Assembly: GCF_900177725.1 (NCBI RefSeq)
Contig: NZ_FXAT01000020.1
Location: 37,125 to 101,124, forward strand
DNA length: 64,000 bases
From: Paraburkholderia susongensis
GTDB taxonomy: Bacteria; Pseudomonadota; Gammaproteobacteria; Burkholderiales; Burkholderiaceae
Reading direction: 5' to 3'
Position 1 is the first letter of the stretch; the number at the start of each line of letters is the position of its first letter. The notes beneath the pieces are model-generated. The model searched no databases and was not told the DNA's origin. It worked only from the letters and a program-made list of their open reading frames with translations. Shown here in pieces: positions 1-7,938 of this stretch. The position numbers were made by a program, and so were the translations under genes.

Positions 1-1
1 A

Positions 2-922
2 TGCTATCGCTTTGACCTACCGCCGAAGTGCATGAGCTTCGGCGGCTCCAGGATAGACGTCGCGATCGCAAGAGAGCTGATGCGTGTCGTCGAGCCGATG
101 GCGATAGAGGCGGCCTTGCTGGCCGAGCGCCGCTACGCTGCCTGCGACCCCGATAATCGTCTGATTGCCGCGCAACTGGAGAAGAACTGGTAAGCAGCCT
201 TGCGTCGTGTGCAGGCCTGTCAGACGCGCCTTGAGGCGGCGCATGCGCCGGCAGCATCGGCTCCTGCTCCCGATTTTACGAAGTTGGCCGAGGACCTCGA
301 TGCTGCTTGGAATGCTCCAGGCGTCAACATGCGCACCCGCCAGCAGTTGGTTCGGGCATTGATCGTCGATATAGTCGCGGACGTGGACGAATCGACGCGT
401 GAAGTCATACTCACGATTCATTGGCAAGGCGGTCAACACTCGCAGTTGCGGATCCGCAAGCCCAGGACCGGCGAGCACGGATGCAACACATCAGACGAAG
501 CGCTCGCAGTCATCCGCAGCATGGCAACCCGATGGTCCGATCAGGACATCGCCGCCTCACTAAATCGAATGGGCATACGCACGGGTCAAGGCAAGACCTG
601 GACTGCGCATCGTGTGAGCTCTGTACGATGCGTGCGTGATATTTACGCGTACAAGTCCGCAGAGAAGGACGGTGCCTGGTTGACGATGTCCGAGGCCGCG
701 AAAGCGCTTGGCGTTACCCACTACATGATCCGGCGTCTGATCAACGATAAGGTTCTGCCCGCCGAGCAGGTGATGCCCGATGCCCCGTGGCAGATTCGCG
801 TGAGCGATCTACGCAGTGAGGCAGTTACAGCTGCGCTGACGCGCAAACATCGCCCGTGTCGCAACGACGGTGGAGGGCAACTCCCAATGTTTACCGAGGT
901 TTCGCAAGGAGGTGCACAATGA
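2..922 (+). pseudogene. Large serine recombinase, C-terminal part, broken by a stop
   Basis: The frame is open from the window edge to a TAA at 191-193 and continues in the same frame to 922. The first part carries the region after the recombinase zinc ribbon (CMSFGGSR then a helix of the type IARELMRVVEP) and the second a basic coiled-coil segment followed by a C-terminal helix-turn-helix (LTMSEAAKALGVTHYMIRRL). This architecture belongs to large serine recombinases that move islands or IS607/Tn-like elements. The catalytic N-terminal domain would lie left of the window, so its state is unknown. The stop replaces what is normally a charged residue in the helix, so the full protein cannot be made without readthrough. 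A TTG at 200 could restart translation, but only of a non-catalytic fragment. Confidence 0.7.
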
Positions 923-923
923 A

Positions 924-1195
924 CGCCCCGTCACCGCCCCGCGTAGCGCGCGCTCGACTGGCAGGTTGTCGATTTCAAGCTGGCCGTCATCGCAATAGCG
1001 TGTGAACGCTTCCCACCGGTTCAGCGCATAGAGGATCGCCCGACTCGTGTCCGACTTGCGCGAGAGCGTTGCCGGCATCGTTGTGAGCCACGCATGGAAC
1101 TGATCGAGTAATGGTCGCGCATGCGCCTGGCGATACGCACGGCGTTCGTCGGGCGGTTTGCCTCTGATTGTTTCCTCAATCCTGTATAGCGCGCA
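924..1195 (-). pseudogene. tnpC: IS66 TnpC transposase, C-terminal fragment
   Basis: Read on the minus strand the frame gives ALYRIEETIRGKPPDERR, then FTRYCDDGQLEIDN and VERALRG. These are the conserved C-terminal blocks of the IS66 DDE transposase, including the catalytic-glutamate neighbourhood. It begins abruptly at the IS30 boundary at 1201 and ends at the stop region of the serine recombinase, so both ends are missing. Its orientation and missing N-terminal side complement the TnpC fragment at 24884-25975, which stops a few residues before this one would start. They may be two pieces of one interrupted element (inference). Confidence 0.8.
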
Positions 1196-1200
1196 GAGGT

Positions 1201-2647
1201 GGATTCAACCGGTCGTTGCAACACTGGAATGTTGAACAGATTTTAGGTACTCGTCCAGAGCTTCCGCAGGCGTCTTCCAGCCGAGTGTTTTCCGGGGCCT
1301 GGTATTCAAAGTGTTAGCAACGGCCTGAATCTCTCGAGCGCTCCACCGGGACAGGTCAGTGCCCTTTGGAAAGTATTGTCGTAGAAGGCCATTGGTGTTT
1401 TCGTTCGTACCGCGCTGCCATGGGCTGTGCGGGTCAGCGAAGAACACCTTCACGCCGGACTCGATAGTGAAACGGGCGTGATCGGACAGATCCTTGCCAC
1501 GATCCCAGGTCAATGACCGCCACAAATGGGCAGGCAGGTCGACTACGGTTTTCTTGAGCGCGTTGGCCATCGTAACCGCTCCGTAGCCAGCCAGCGCAGG
1601 CCCGTTTTTCGTGCGCGGAATTACCCCATAGCCTTTTTCTCGCGGTAAGTGCACGAGCATCGTGAAACGGCTTGATCTCTCCACCAGGGTCCCAATGGCG
1701 GATCGGTTCAGGCCAATAAGGAGATCACCCTCCCAATGGCCTGGCACAGCACGATCTTGGGCCTCTGCAGGCCGGCTGGAAATCATCACTTCCTCGCTGA
1801 CGTGCGCCCACGCCTTGGCACGCGCTCTGGCCCGGGGGACGAGCAACGCGCGCCCGGTGCGCAGACAGCCCACCAACTCGCGCTTGAGCGCGCCGCGCCC
1901 TTGTATATAAAGCGCTTGATAGATGGCTTCATGAGAGATGCGCATAGATTCATCATTCGGGAAATCTACCTGCAATCGATTCGCGATTTGTTCAGGTGAC
2001 CAGCCGGTGACCCACTTTCGATCACCGCGATGTGGCTTATTTCGCCCCTTGAACGGTGCCTGCCTGGGCCCGGCAATTTGACGACCATCAGCGTCATGTA
2101 CTTTGCCCTCCAGGCGCTCCTGTACGTATTGGCGCAGTCGCGCATTGGTCGCTAGCTTCGCTGGCTTTGGTCGTTTCGCGAACCGTTCCGCTTTCCACTG
2201 CGCGACCGAAGCACGATACTCGAGGCACCCACTACGGGTTGTCGCATTGCGCGTGAGTTCTCGTGAAACGGTTGATGGACTGCGTCCGATGCGGCGGGCG
2301 ATCTCGCGCACCCCGAGGCCTTGGGCAGAAAGCAATGCTATCTCTTCACGCTCGGCGAACGACAAGTATCGACCAGCGATAGGTTTCGACATGAATAGTG
2401 GCATACCGCCACGATAGCGGAACCAGCGCGAGCCTACCGCTTGAGATACACCTACTGCCTCCGCTGCTTTTTCGCTTGTAATGCCAGTCGCGATCTGTTG
2501 CCAAAACAGACGTTCGATCTCATGTCCAAGCGAGGGAGCGCCCGGTGATGGCATCGCCGCTCGTCCCGTCAACCGATACACCTGCTTTGCACTTCGTACC
2601 ATGCAACACCTCGTCGATTAAAGGTGTTGCGACGACCGGTTGAATCC
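1201..2647 (-). mobile_element. Complete IS30-family insertion sequence, copy 1
   Basis: Terminal inverted repeats are visible: GGATTCAACCGGTCGTTGCA reads inward from 1201, and the complement of the sequence ending at 2647 reads GGATTCAACCGGTCGTCGCA, one mismatch in 20. One transposase gene fills the element. The flanks (GGT left, GCC right) show no obvious direct repeat, and the left flank is IS66 while the right flank is an integrase, so the element sits at a rearrangement junction. A second, truncated copy lies at 20933. Confidence 0.92.
1205..2602 (-). CDS. IS30-family transposase
   Basis: A 465-residue DDE transposase that cuts and joins the ends of its IS. An N-terminal HTH (residues about 30-60, ITSEKAAEAVGVSQAVGSRW) is followed by a second, Tra8-like HTH (SFAEREEIALLSAQGLGVREIARRIG), then the catalytic core with GHWEGDLLIG, LTWDRGKDLSDH and WQRGTNENTNGLLRQYFPKG, which supply the three acidic residues. 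Length and blocks are normal for the family, so this copy looks intact and could act in trans on the truncated copy. The ATG at 2602 is used because the coding frame begins just inside the right inverted repeat. Confidence 0.95.
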   Translation of the reverse strand: MVRSAKQVYRLTGRAAMPSPGAPSLGHEIERLFWQQIATGITSEKAAEAVGVSQAVGSRWFRYRGGMPLFMSKPIAGRYLSFAEREEIALLSAQGLGVREIARRIGRSPSTVSRELTRNATTRSGCLEYRASVAQWKAERFAKRPKPAKLATNARLRQYVQERLEGKVHDADGRQIAGPRQAPFKGRNKPHRGDRKWVTGWSPEQIANRLQVDFPNDESMRISHEAIYQALYIQGRGALKRELVGCLRTGRALLVPRARARAKAWAHVSEEVMISSRPAEAQDRAVPGHWEGDLLIGLNRSAIGTLVERSSRFTMLVHLPREKGYGVIPRTKNGPALAGYGAVTMANALKKTVVDLPAHLWRSLTWDRGKDLSDHARFTIESGVKVFFADPHSPWQRGTNENTNGLLRQYFPKGTDLSRWSAREIQAVANTLNTRPRKTLGWKTPAEALDEYLKSVQHSSVATTG

Positions 2648-3136
2648 GCCCGCACTCGCCATTCCGCGTCCCGGCACCGCTTTCCACCACTGTCGCCTGC
2701 GCGGAACGCGCACCGTGAGATCGGCCAGTGTTGTGATGCCGTGCGCGTACAGGACCCGTACCGCGCGCGGGGTGAGCCACTGCGCAATGTCGTCCGCGAT
2801 CTGCGGCTCGGGCGGCCGCGCGGTGCGTAATACCTCGATCACGTGCGCGACGCTCTTCGCGTGCTGTTCGCGTCCGTCGGCGGGATGGTCGAGCAGGGCG
2901 GCGAGATCGCCTCGATGGATCGCCCGCGCGGCGGCTAGCAACTGGCGACGGATCTTCCCGACTACACCGCGCGCGGATTTACCGTCACCCAATGCCCCGG
3001 GCAGGTAGCGCGCCACGGCCTGCCGCACCGGCAGGCCTGCGTACCACGCGCGCAGCACGGCGAGTTCGTCGGCGTTGGGTAGGCTCGCGATGGTGGGGGC
3101 GGGTAGCGAAGGGGCAGGGGTAGGACGCGATTTCAC
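2648..3136 (-). pseudogene. Tyrosine integrase, N-terminal part (DUF3701-like)
   Basis: From a GTG at 3136 the product reads about 160 residues before running into IS30 sequence. It has the features of the DUF3701 'phage integrase protein' N-terminal domain found in Burkholderia site-specific recombinases: LRAWYAGLPVRQAVARYLP near residue 30 and ITTLADLTVRVPRRRQWWKAVPG near residue 140. The catalytic domain is absent because the gene is cut at 2647 by IS30. No matching C-terminal half was found beside the element. Confidence 0.7.
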
Positions 3137-3245
3137 GAGCGCGAGTTTAACGCGTAAATCGACGCCTTATGATAAGAAGACTTATCTTTACAGCTGCATT
3201 TTATTTCTCGTTTCCTGCGAAAACTTGGCGCTCAAACAACCAATG

Positions 3246-4051
3246 GGTGCTGTCAAGTTGTTCGATAGCCGGATGAGCGAGGGCAAGTGAAGTGGGTCGG
3301 CTTACGCCGCCATAAGGACACATGAAGCACTTTCCCAAGCCGCGAATGCTTGGGAACGCGCCTCGCGTTTGCACTGCGCGTTCCGATCGCGGCGGCACCT
3401 CATGAACAGATTCGATACCTGTCCGTGAACCGACGCAAATCGTTGCAGTTGGCGCGCAGTATTGAAGGGGCGCATCACCTTCTCGCGCACGCGTGTCGGC
3501 TGGTGCGAGTTCTCCGCGCGGTTATTCAGTCCCTTGTGCTGCCGATGCTCGAGTAGCTCCGCACCTTGTCCGTCACGATTACGCGCGGACAACCGCGGCG
3601 TCTGAGCAGCTTGCGCATGAGCCGTTTGGCTGCGGCCCTGTTGCGACGGCGCTGCCCCAGCACATCGAGCACCGCGCCGTGCCGGTCGACGGCCCGCCAC
3701 AGCCAGTGCTTCCGGCCGTTGACCGGCACGACCACCTCATCGAGGTGCCACTTGTCACCGCGACGCGGCGCCGTCGACCGAATGCGCTTCGCGATCGCCA
3801 GACCGAACTTCGTCGCGCAGCAGTGCACCGTGTCATACGTGAGCTCGATGCCCCGCGCGGCCAGCAGCTCCTCAACCACGCGCAGGCTCAGCGGAAAACG
3901 GTAGTACAACCAAACTGCGTAGCAGACGATGTCCGGTGGAAACCGGTAGCCCTTGAACGAAACCGGTGCCTCGGCCGACAACCGAACGCAGATGGATGCT
4001 TCCTTCATGCCCCATTATATTCGCCGACTTCTACACCAACCTGACAGTACC
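3246..4051 (-). mobile_element. IS6-family element (defective)
   Basis: About 806 bp bounded by short inverted repeats: GGTGCTGTCAAGTTG reads inward from 3246 and GGTACTGTCAGGTTG reads inward from 4051. Size and the single minus-strand transposase fit the IS6/IS26 group. The 8-bp flanks (AACCAATG and GACGAAAC) differ, so no target duplication is visible. Confidence 0.75.
3302..4008 (-). pseudogene. IS6-family transposase, frameshifted
   Basis: The first part (4008 down to about 3560) reads SFKGYRFPPDIVCYAVWLYYRF, then WHLDEVVVPVNGRKHWLWRAVDRHG and RVIVTDKVRSY: the first two catalytic aspartates of an IS6 DDE enzyme. Near 3550 the frame changes, and the conserved end (EHRQHKGLNNRAENSHQPTR, with the catalytic glutamate, then a basic RQLQRFASVHGQVSNLF block) is found in another frame. 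A few residues also seem to be missing at the join. The protein is therefore split and probably inactive. Confidence 0.8.
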
Positions 4052-4269
4052 GACGAAACCACATCGTGATAGTCCGTGCGTGAGCGGCTTGCCAGAAAGA
4101 AAGCGCCGCCGCGTCGCACATGGCGATTACATCCCACGGAATGGCTGGCGTTGTCGCATTTCTGCTGATATTCCAAACGCGAGTTACGGTGACAAAACTT
4201 GACTAAATATGTGCCGAGGATACCTAAGATTAAATCCCGCCATTAGAAACTATTTTTTTAGGTACTTGC

Positions 4270-5742
4270 GTGTTGCGACCATCCGCATTTTGTCGGGCTA
4301 ACGGCTTCTCGCTTGTCCGGCTGTTACTGTTGGCCGTGTGCGGCATGTCGACATCCGTGTGGGCATTCGAACCCCTGTGGACCAACCGCGCACTGCCGTC
4401 GGCATCGGTACTGGACTCTCCCGATGGCGCTCACGCAAGCGGCTGCGGGATCGATATGCCAAGAAATCCGCTTCGCTTGCAAGACGCCGTCGAAAGATCA
4501 TTGTGCTTTAACCCGCAGACACGTGCAGCCTGGGCGAACGTGAAAATTCAAGCATCGCAAGTCGGTCTTGGGCGCTCGGCATTCCTGCCGACTCTCTCGG
4601 GAAGTTGGCAGGGTACTCGGGATGGCGTAACCAACAACGTAACGGGCTATCCACAACTGGATTCGAACTATCGAACCAACTCACAGAATGCGAGCGTATC
4701 GCTAAGTTGGGTGCTGTACGACTTCGGCGGCCGCGCCGCAGCGTTGCGTAGTGCCACCGCACTGATGGAAGCGGCACAGGCAAACCGGCAAGAGACACTG
4801 CAAACAGTTTTCCTGAAGGTGGCAACGGACTACTACGCAGCGCAAGCGGCCCACGGCGCGCTTGCGGCAGCGCGCGAAATGGAACAGATCACGCGAAATA
4901 GCACTGACGTCGCCGTCGCTCAGTTCGACAAAGGAATGACATCGGTCAGCGATCAGTTACAGGCAAAAACCGCCTATACCGATGCAGTGATCGCGCGTGT
5001 GAAACAGGAAAGCGAATGGCAAATTGCCGTGGGGACGCTGGCAGCGGACATGAGTCTTCCACCTGATACCGCGTTGACACTCCCCGACGTCGGCGACGGA
5101 GTCGCAGCGGACAAAGACTTCAGGAGGTCGGTTAGCGATCTGATCAAGGAGGCACAGCATACGCATCCTGACGTGCTCGCAGCCGAAGGGCAAGTTGTGG
5201 CTGCGCGCGCCAGGAAGGACCAGGTCCGCGCTGAGGGGCTACCGCGCGTGAGTTTCATCGCGCAATACAGCTACAACAATCAGCCGACAAGCATTCAGCC
5301 TTACTACCCCGTGTTCCCGACAACGCATCGCGAATGGTATCTGGGTATCCAGGTGACGATCCCGATATTCGAAGGCTTCGCACGTACCTATCTGGTGCGT
5401 GAGGCCGAGGCGCAGACGGAGCTTCAGACAGATACTCTCGACGAAGTGCGTCAACAGGTGGGATTGGAGGTATGGGCTAGCTATCAGGCATTGCAAAGCA
5501 CAACTTCAAATCTCGACAACACCGCGACGTTGCTATCGCTCGCTACCCATTCCTATGAGGCGGCAAGGAAGCGGTACCAAATGGGCGTGGGAAACATCCT
5601 CGAGCTACTCAATGCCCAGGCGTCACTTGCTAGGGCAAAGCGTCAGCGAATCCAAGCGCTGACAGATTGGCGCTCGCAGCGACTACAGTTGGCCGCGAAG
5701 TTGGGCAAGCTTGGTATGTGGAGCCTGGAGGGCGTGCAGTAG
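4270..5742 (+). CDS. TolC-family outer-membrane efflux/secretion protein
   Basis: A 490-residue protein from a GTG at 4270. It has an N-terminal signal peptide (basic start, LVRLLLLAVCG core, likely cleavage after SVWA near residue 33) and two outer-membrane efflux repeats (about 65-270 and 285-480) rich in long amphipathic helices. LSWVLYDFGGR and VTIPIFEGFAR are the paired 'F-G' motifs typical of the TolC/TIGR01844 type I secretion group. It should form the trimeric outer-membrane duct. The nearest partners are the ABC transporter and HlyD at 15.3-19.0 kb, from which it is now separated by an IS21 remnant and the T6SS cluster; pairing them is inference. The 218 bp upstream hold no gene. Confidence 0.9.
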   Translation: MLRPSAFCRANGFSLVRLLLLAVCGMSTSVWAFEPLWTNRALPSASVLDSPDGAHASGCGIDMPRNPLRLQDAVERSLCFNPQTRAAWANVKIQASQVGLGRSAFLPTLSGSWQGTRDGVTNNVTGYPQLDSNYRTNSQNASVSLSWVLYDFGGRAAALRSATALMEAAQANRQETLQTVFLKVATDYYAAQAAHGALAAAREMEQITRNSTDVAVAQFDKGMTSVSDQLQAKTAYTDAVIARVKQESEWQIAVGTLAADMSLPPDTALTLPDVGDGVAADKDFRRSVSDLIKEAQHTHPDVLAAEGQVVAARARKDQVRAEGLPRVSFIAQYSYNNQPTSIQPYYPVFPTTHREWYLGIQVTIPIFEGFARTYLVREAEAQTELQTDTLDEVRQQVGLEVWASYQALQSTTSNLDNTATLLSLATHSYEAARKRYQMGVGNILELLNAQASLARAKRQRIQALTDWRSQRLQLAAKLGKLGMWSLEGVQ

Positions 5743-5759
5743 CGAGTCGAAGCGCCCAC

Positions 5760-6050
5760 GCTTGGACAGCGTCAAGCAGCGCGGCCGGTTTACCGACAAC
5801 CGTCTTGGCCGGTCGACCGGGATGATTGGCGGTGGTTTCCGGTCATGGTTGCCGCTCCTTGTTGGTGATTGTCGCCGGATGATTGTCGGCAGCCTGCTGC
5901 TCTGTTTGTCGCTGGCGGTGCGGCGACGGTAGCTTTCGACATTCATCTCGAAGATCGTCGAATGATGGACGAGCCGGTCGATTGCGGCGACGGTCATGCC
6001 GGGATCAGGAAACACATCGTTCCATCCCGAGAACGGCTGGTTGGCGGTGA
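5760..6050 (-). pseudogene. istB: IstB helper ATPase, C-terminal remnant
   Basis: Only the IstB C-terminus is seen: a frame with ANQPFSGWNDVFPD, PGMTVAAIDRLVHHSTIFEMN and SYRRRTAS. These correspond to the end of the AAA+ domain and sensor region. The Walker A and B motifs that should precede it are absent, because the fragment joins directly onto the end of istA at about 6050. This implies an internal deletion. Confidence 0.75.
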
Positions 6051-7446
6051 TCAGGAGGCTTCGACGCTCGTATCTTTCGGCGATTCCAGTAACGCGTTGA
6101 GGCGCGCGGCCAGCACGGCCTCAACGCCATCGAGCGCGGCGAGCTCGAGCAATCCAACGATGACTTTGCACGCCTCGCGTTGCGTCAGCCTCGCCTCCAG
6201 CTGTTCCCACGTCCGGCGATAGGCCTCACGCGGAAACAGCTCGTCCCGAAACGCAAGCCCCCTGAAGGCCTGTGGCTTGCGTTTGAGGCTCTCAATGAAG
6301 TGCCGGTAATCCAGTGCGCGGCGGTTGTCGCCGGCACGCGAACCTCGCGAAGTGCTATGCACCAGCGCGCCCGACAGATAGCAGTCGAGCCGCTCACCAT
6401 ACACGGGCACATTCAGACGATGACCGATCAGGCGCGACGGCGCGCTGTACAGAATGCCGCGCACAGTGAAGGTACTGCAGCGTGTGACGCGTGCTTCCTC
6501 CTCGACGAAGTCGGTCGTGCGCCTTAACGGCAGATCCGTGAGCTGTTCGCGCTCAAGGCGGAACGCCGCTGCGTTACGCCGGTTGCGGCGCATGACGACC
6601 TCGCGCAGAAACTCGTCATAGGCCGCACGATCGACGAAGTCCCGGTGACCGCGCAACATCAAGGCTTGGTCGACGGCTTCCTTCAGATAGCGATGCGATG
6701 ACTCAACGCTACCGTTCTCGTGACCCAGGCCGCGATTGTTGCGTGTCCCGGTCATGCCATAGTGCTCAAGCAGCGTCGCATAGCGCACCGTGAAGTCGTC
6801 TTCGTCTGCGAGATTTCTGAACGCCGCTGACAGGCTGCCGGTGCGATGCTCGCGCGGACAGCCTCCTGCCCGCCACAGTGCGTTCTGCAATCCCATGGAC
6901 AATGCTTCGAAGCTCTCGCCACCTTCAACGGCATTGACATATTCCCAGCGTGAGAACGCGAGCACGAAGTGGTACAGCCGGTGTTCGAATGGCACGCCAG
7001 CGATCGTCACTCGCAATCCGGCCATGTCGGTAAAGTCGGAAAGGCCGCGCGCGCCCGGGCTCATGCTGCTGTGGAAAGAAGACTTCCTTCGGCGGACCGG
7101 ACATCGCCCTCCAGTGCCGAATGCGCCGCTCGAGTGTGCGACGTGTGCTGTCGGGATACTGCCCGGGATGATCGTCCTGCAGCTTGCGCAAGATCGTGAC
7201 CGCCTGAAGTTGCGGCGCGTTCGCGAGCATCGGAACGACTTCAGTATCCCAGACGTCGGCAAAGGGATCAGGGCGCGAGCGCCAATAGCGGCGTGGCTTC
7301 TGCGACGGCAGTACGGCGTCTCGTTCGATGCGCCGGGCGCTGCGGACACTGATGCCGGCCTTGGCGGCGGCGATCTCCTGCGAGTGATGTTTGCGTTTGG
7401 ACATGTAGAGGCGAACCTGTTGGTCGGTAATGCGGGTTCCAGACAT
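6051..7446 (-). pseudogene. istA: IS21 IstA transposase, frameshifted
   Basis: The N-terminal part from 7446 (ITDQQVRLYMSKRKHHSQE with an HTH, then WDTEVVPMLANAPQLQAVTIL) is in one frame. At about 7060 (after EVFFPQQHEPG) the conserved core (DFTDMAGLRVTIAGVPFEHRL, VRYATLLEHYGM, NGSVESSHRYLKEAVDQ) continues in a different frame to the stop at 6051. The whole gene is otherwise of normal IstA length with DDE blocks preserved. The frameshift inactivates it unless it is a sequencing error. Confidence 0.85.
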
Positions 7447-7600
7447 GTAGCTGATCGCTTTCTTGTTCGATCAGCCATCGTAGAACCCGGCCGACTCGGC
7501 GCCGCCGGTGATTCGTCGTCTTCGGCGGCTACGCCGCCTCCGACTCCTCACCACCGGCCAAAACCTTCGCCGCTATACCGGCCAACATGATTGTCGCCCT

Positions 7601-7938
7601 CCACACGCTGGTTGAAAGGTAAATGGCAACGCGTCGCAATTCACATCCCCTCTCGTCACGTCACCGGAGAACGACTTCGGCGCCAGGTAGTACAAAAGAT
7701 CAGTCGCTCACGGATGGCCCTGCATTTTGCATAATTTTATATTTGGTTCATTGGTTCGACACACGCTTTAAATAGCATATGTTTAATGAAAATTTATGGT
7801 GTGGAATTCGACAATTTCGGCCGATCCAACTTGCTACGTGATGAACGGTGCTGTCCCGCGTGAAATTATGTCGATGTCCAACGCAGATCGTGATTGGGGC
7901 GGGAAACTTATGAAAGAAACGGTTGCTTCGAGGGAAAA
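7601..7938. other. AT-rich gap before vgrG
   Basis: No credible gene. After the IS21 remnant the sequence becomes clearly AT-richer around 7725-7800 (runs such as TTTTATATTTGG and TTTAAATAGCATATG), which suggests the promoter region of the T6SS spike operon. No promoter hexamers are convincing enough to name. Confidence 0.4.

Larger units (their letters stand above)
5760..7600 (-). mobile_element. IS21-family remnant
   Basis: A minus-strand istA (frameshifted) directly followed by only the last part of istB. Exact ends are uncertain because inverted repeats are not clear. The remnant interrupts the stretch between the TolC gene and the T6SS cluster. It differs in protein sequence from the IS21 at 22.3 kb. 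Confidence 0.75.
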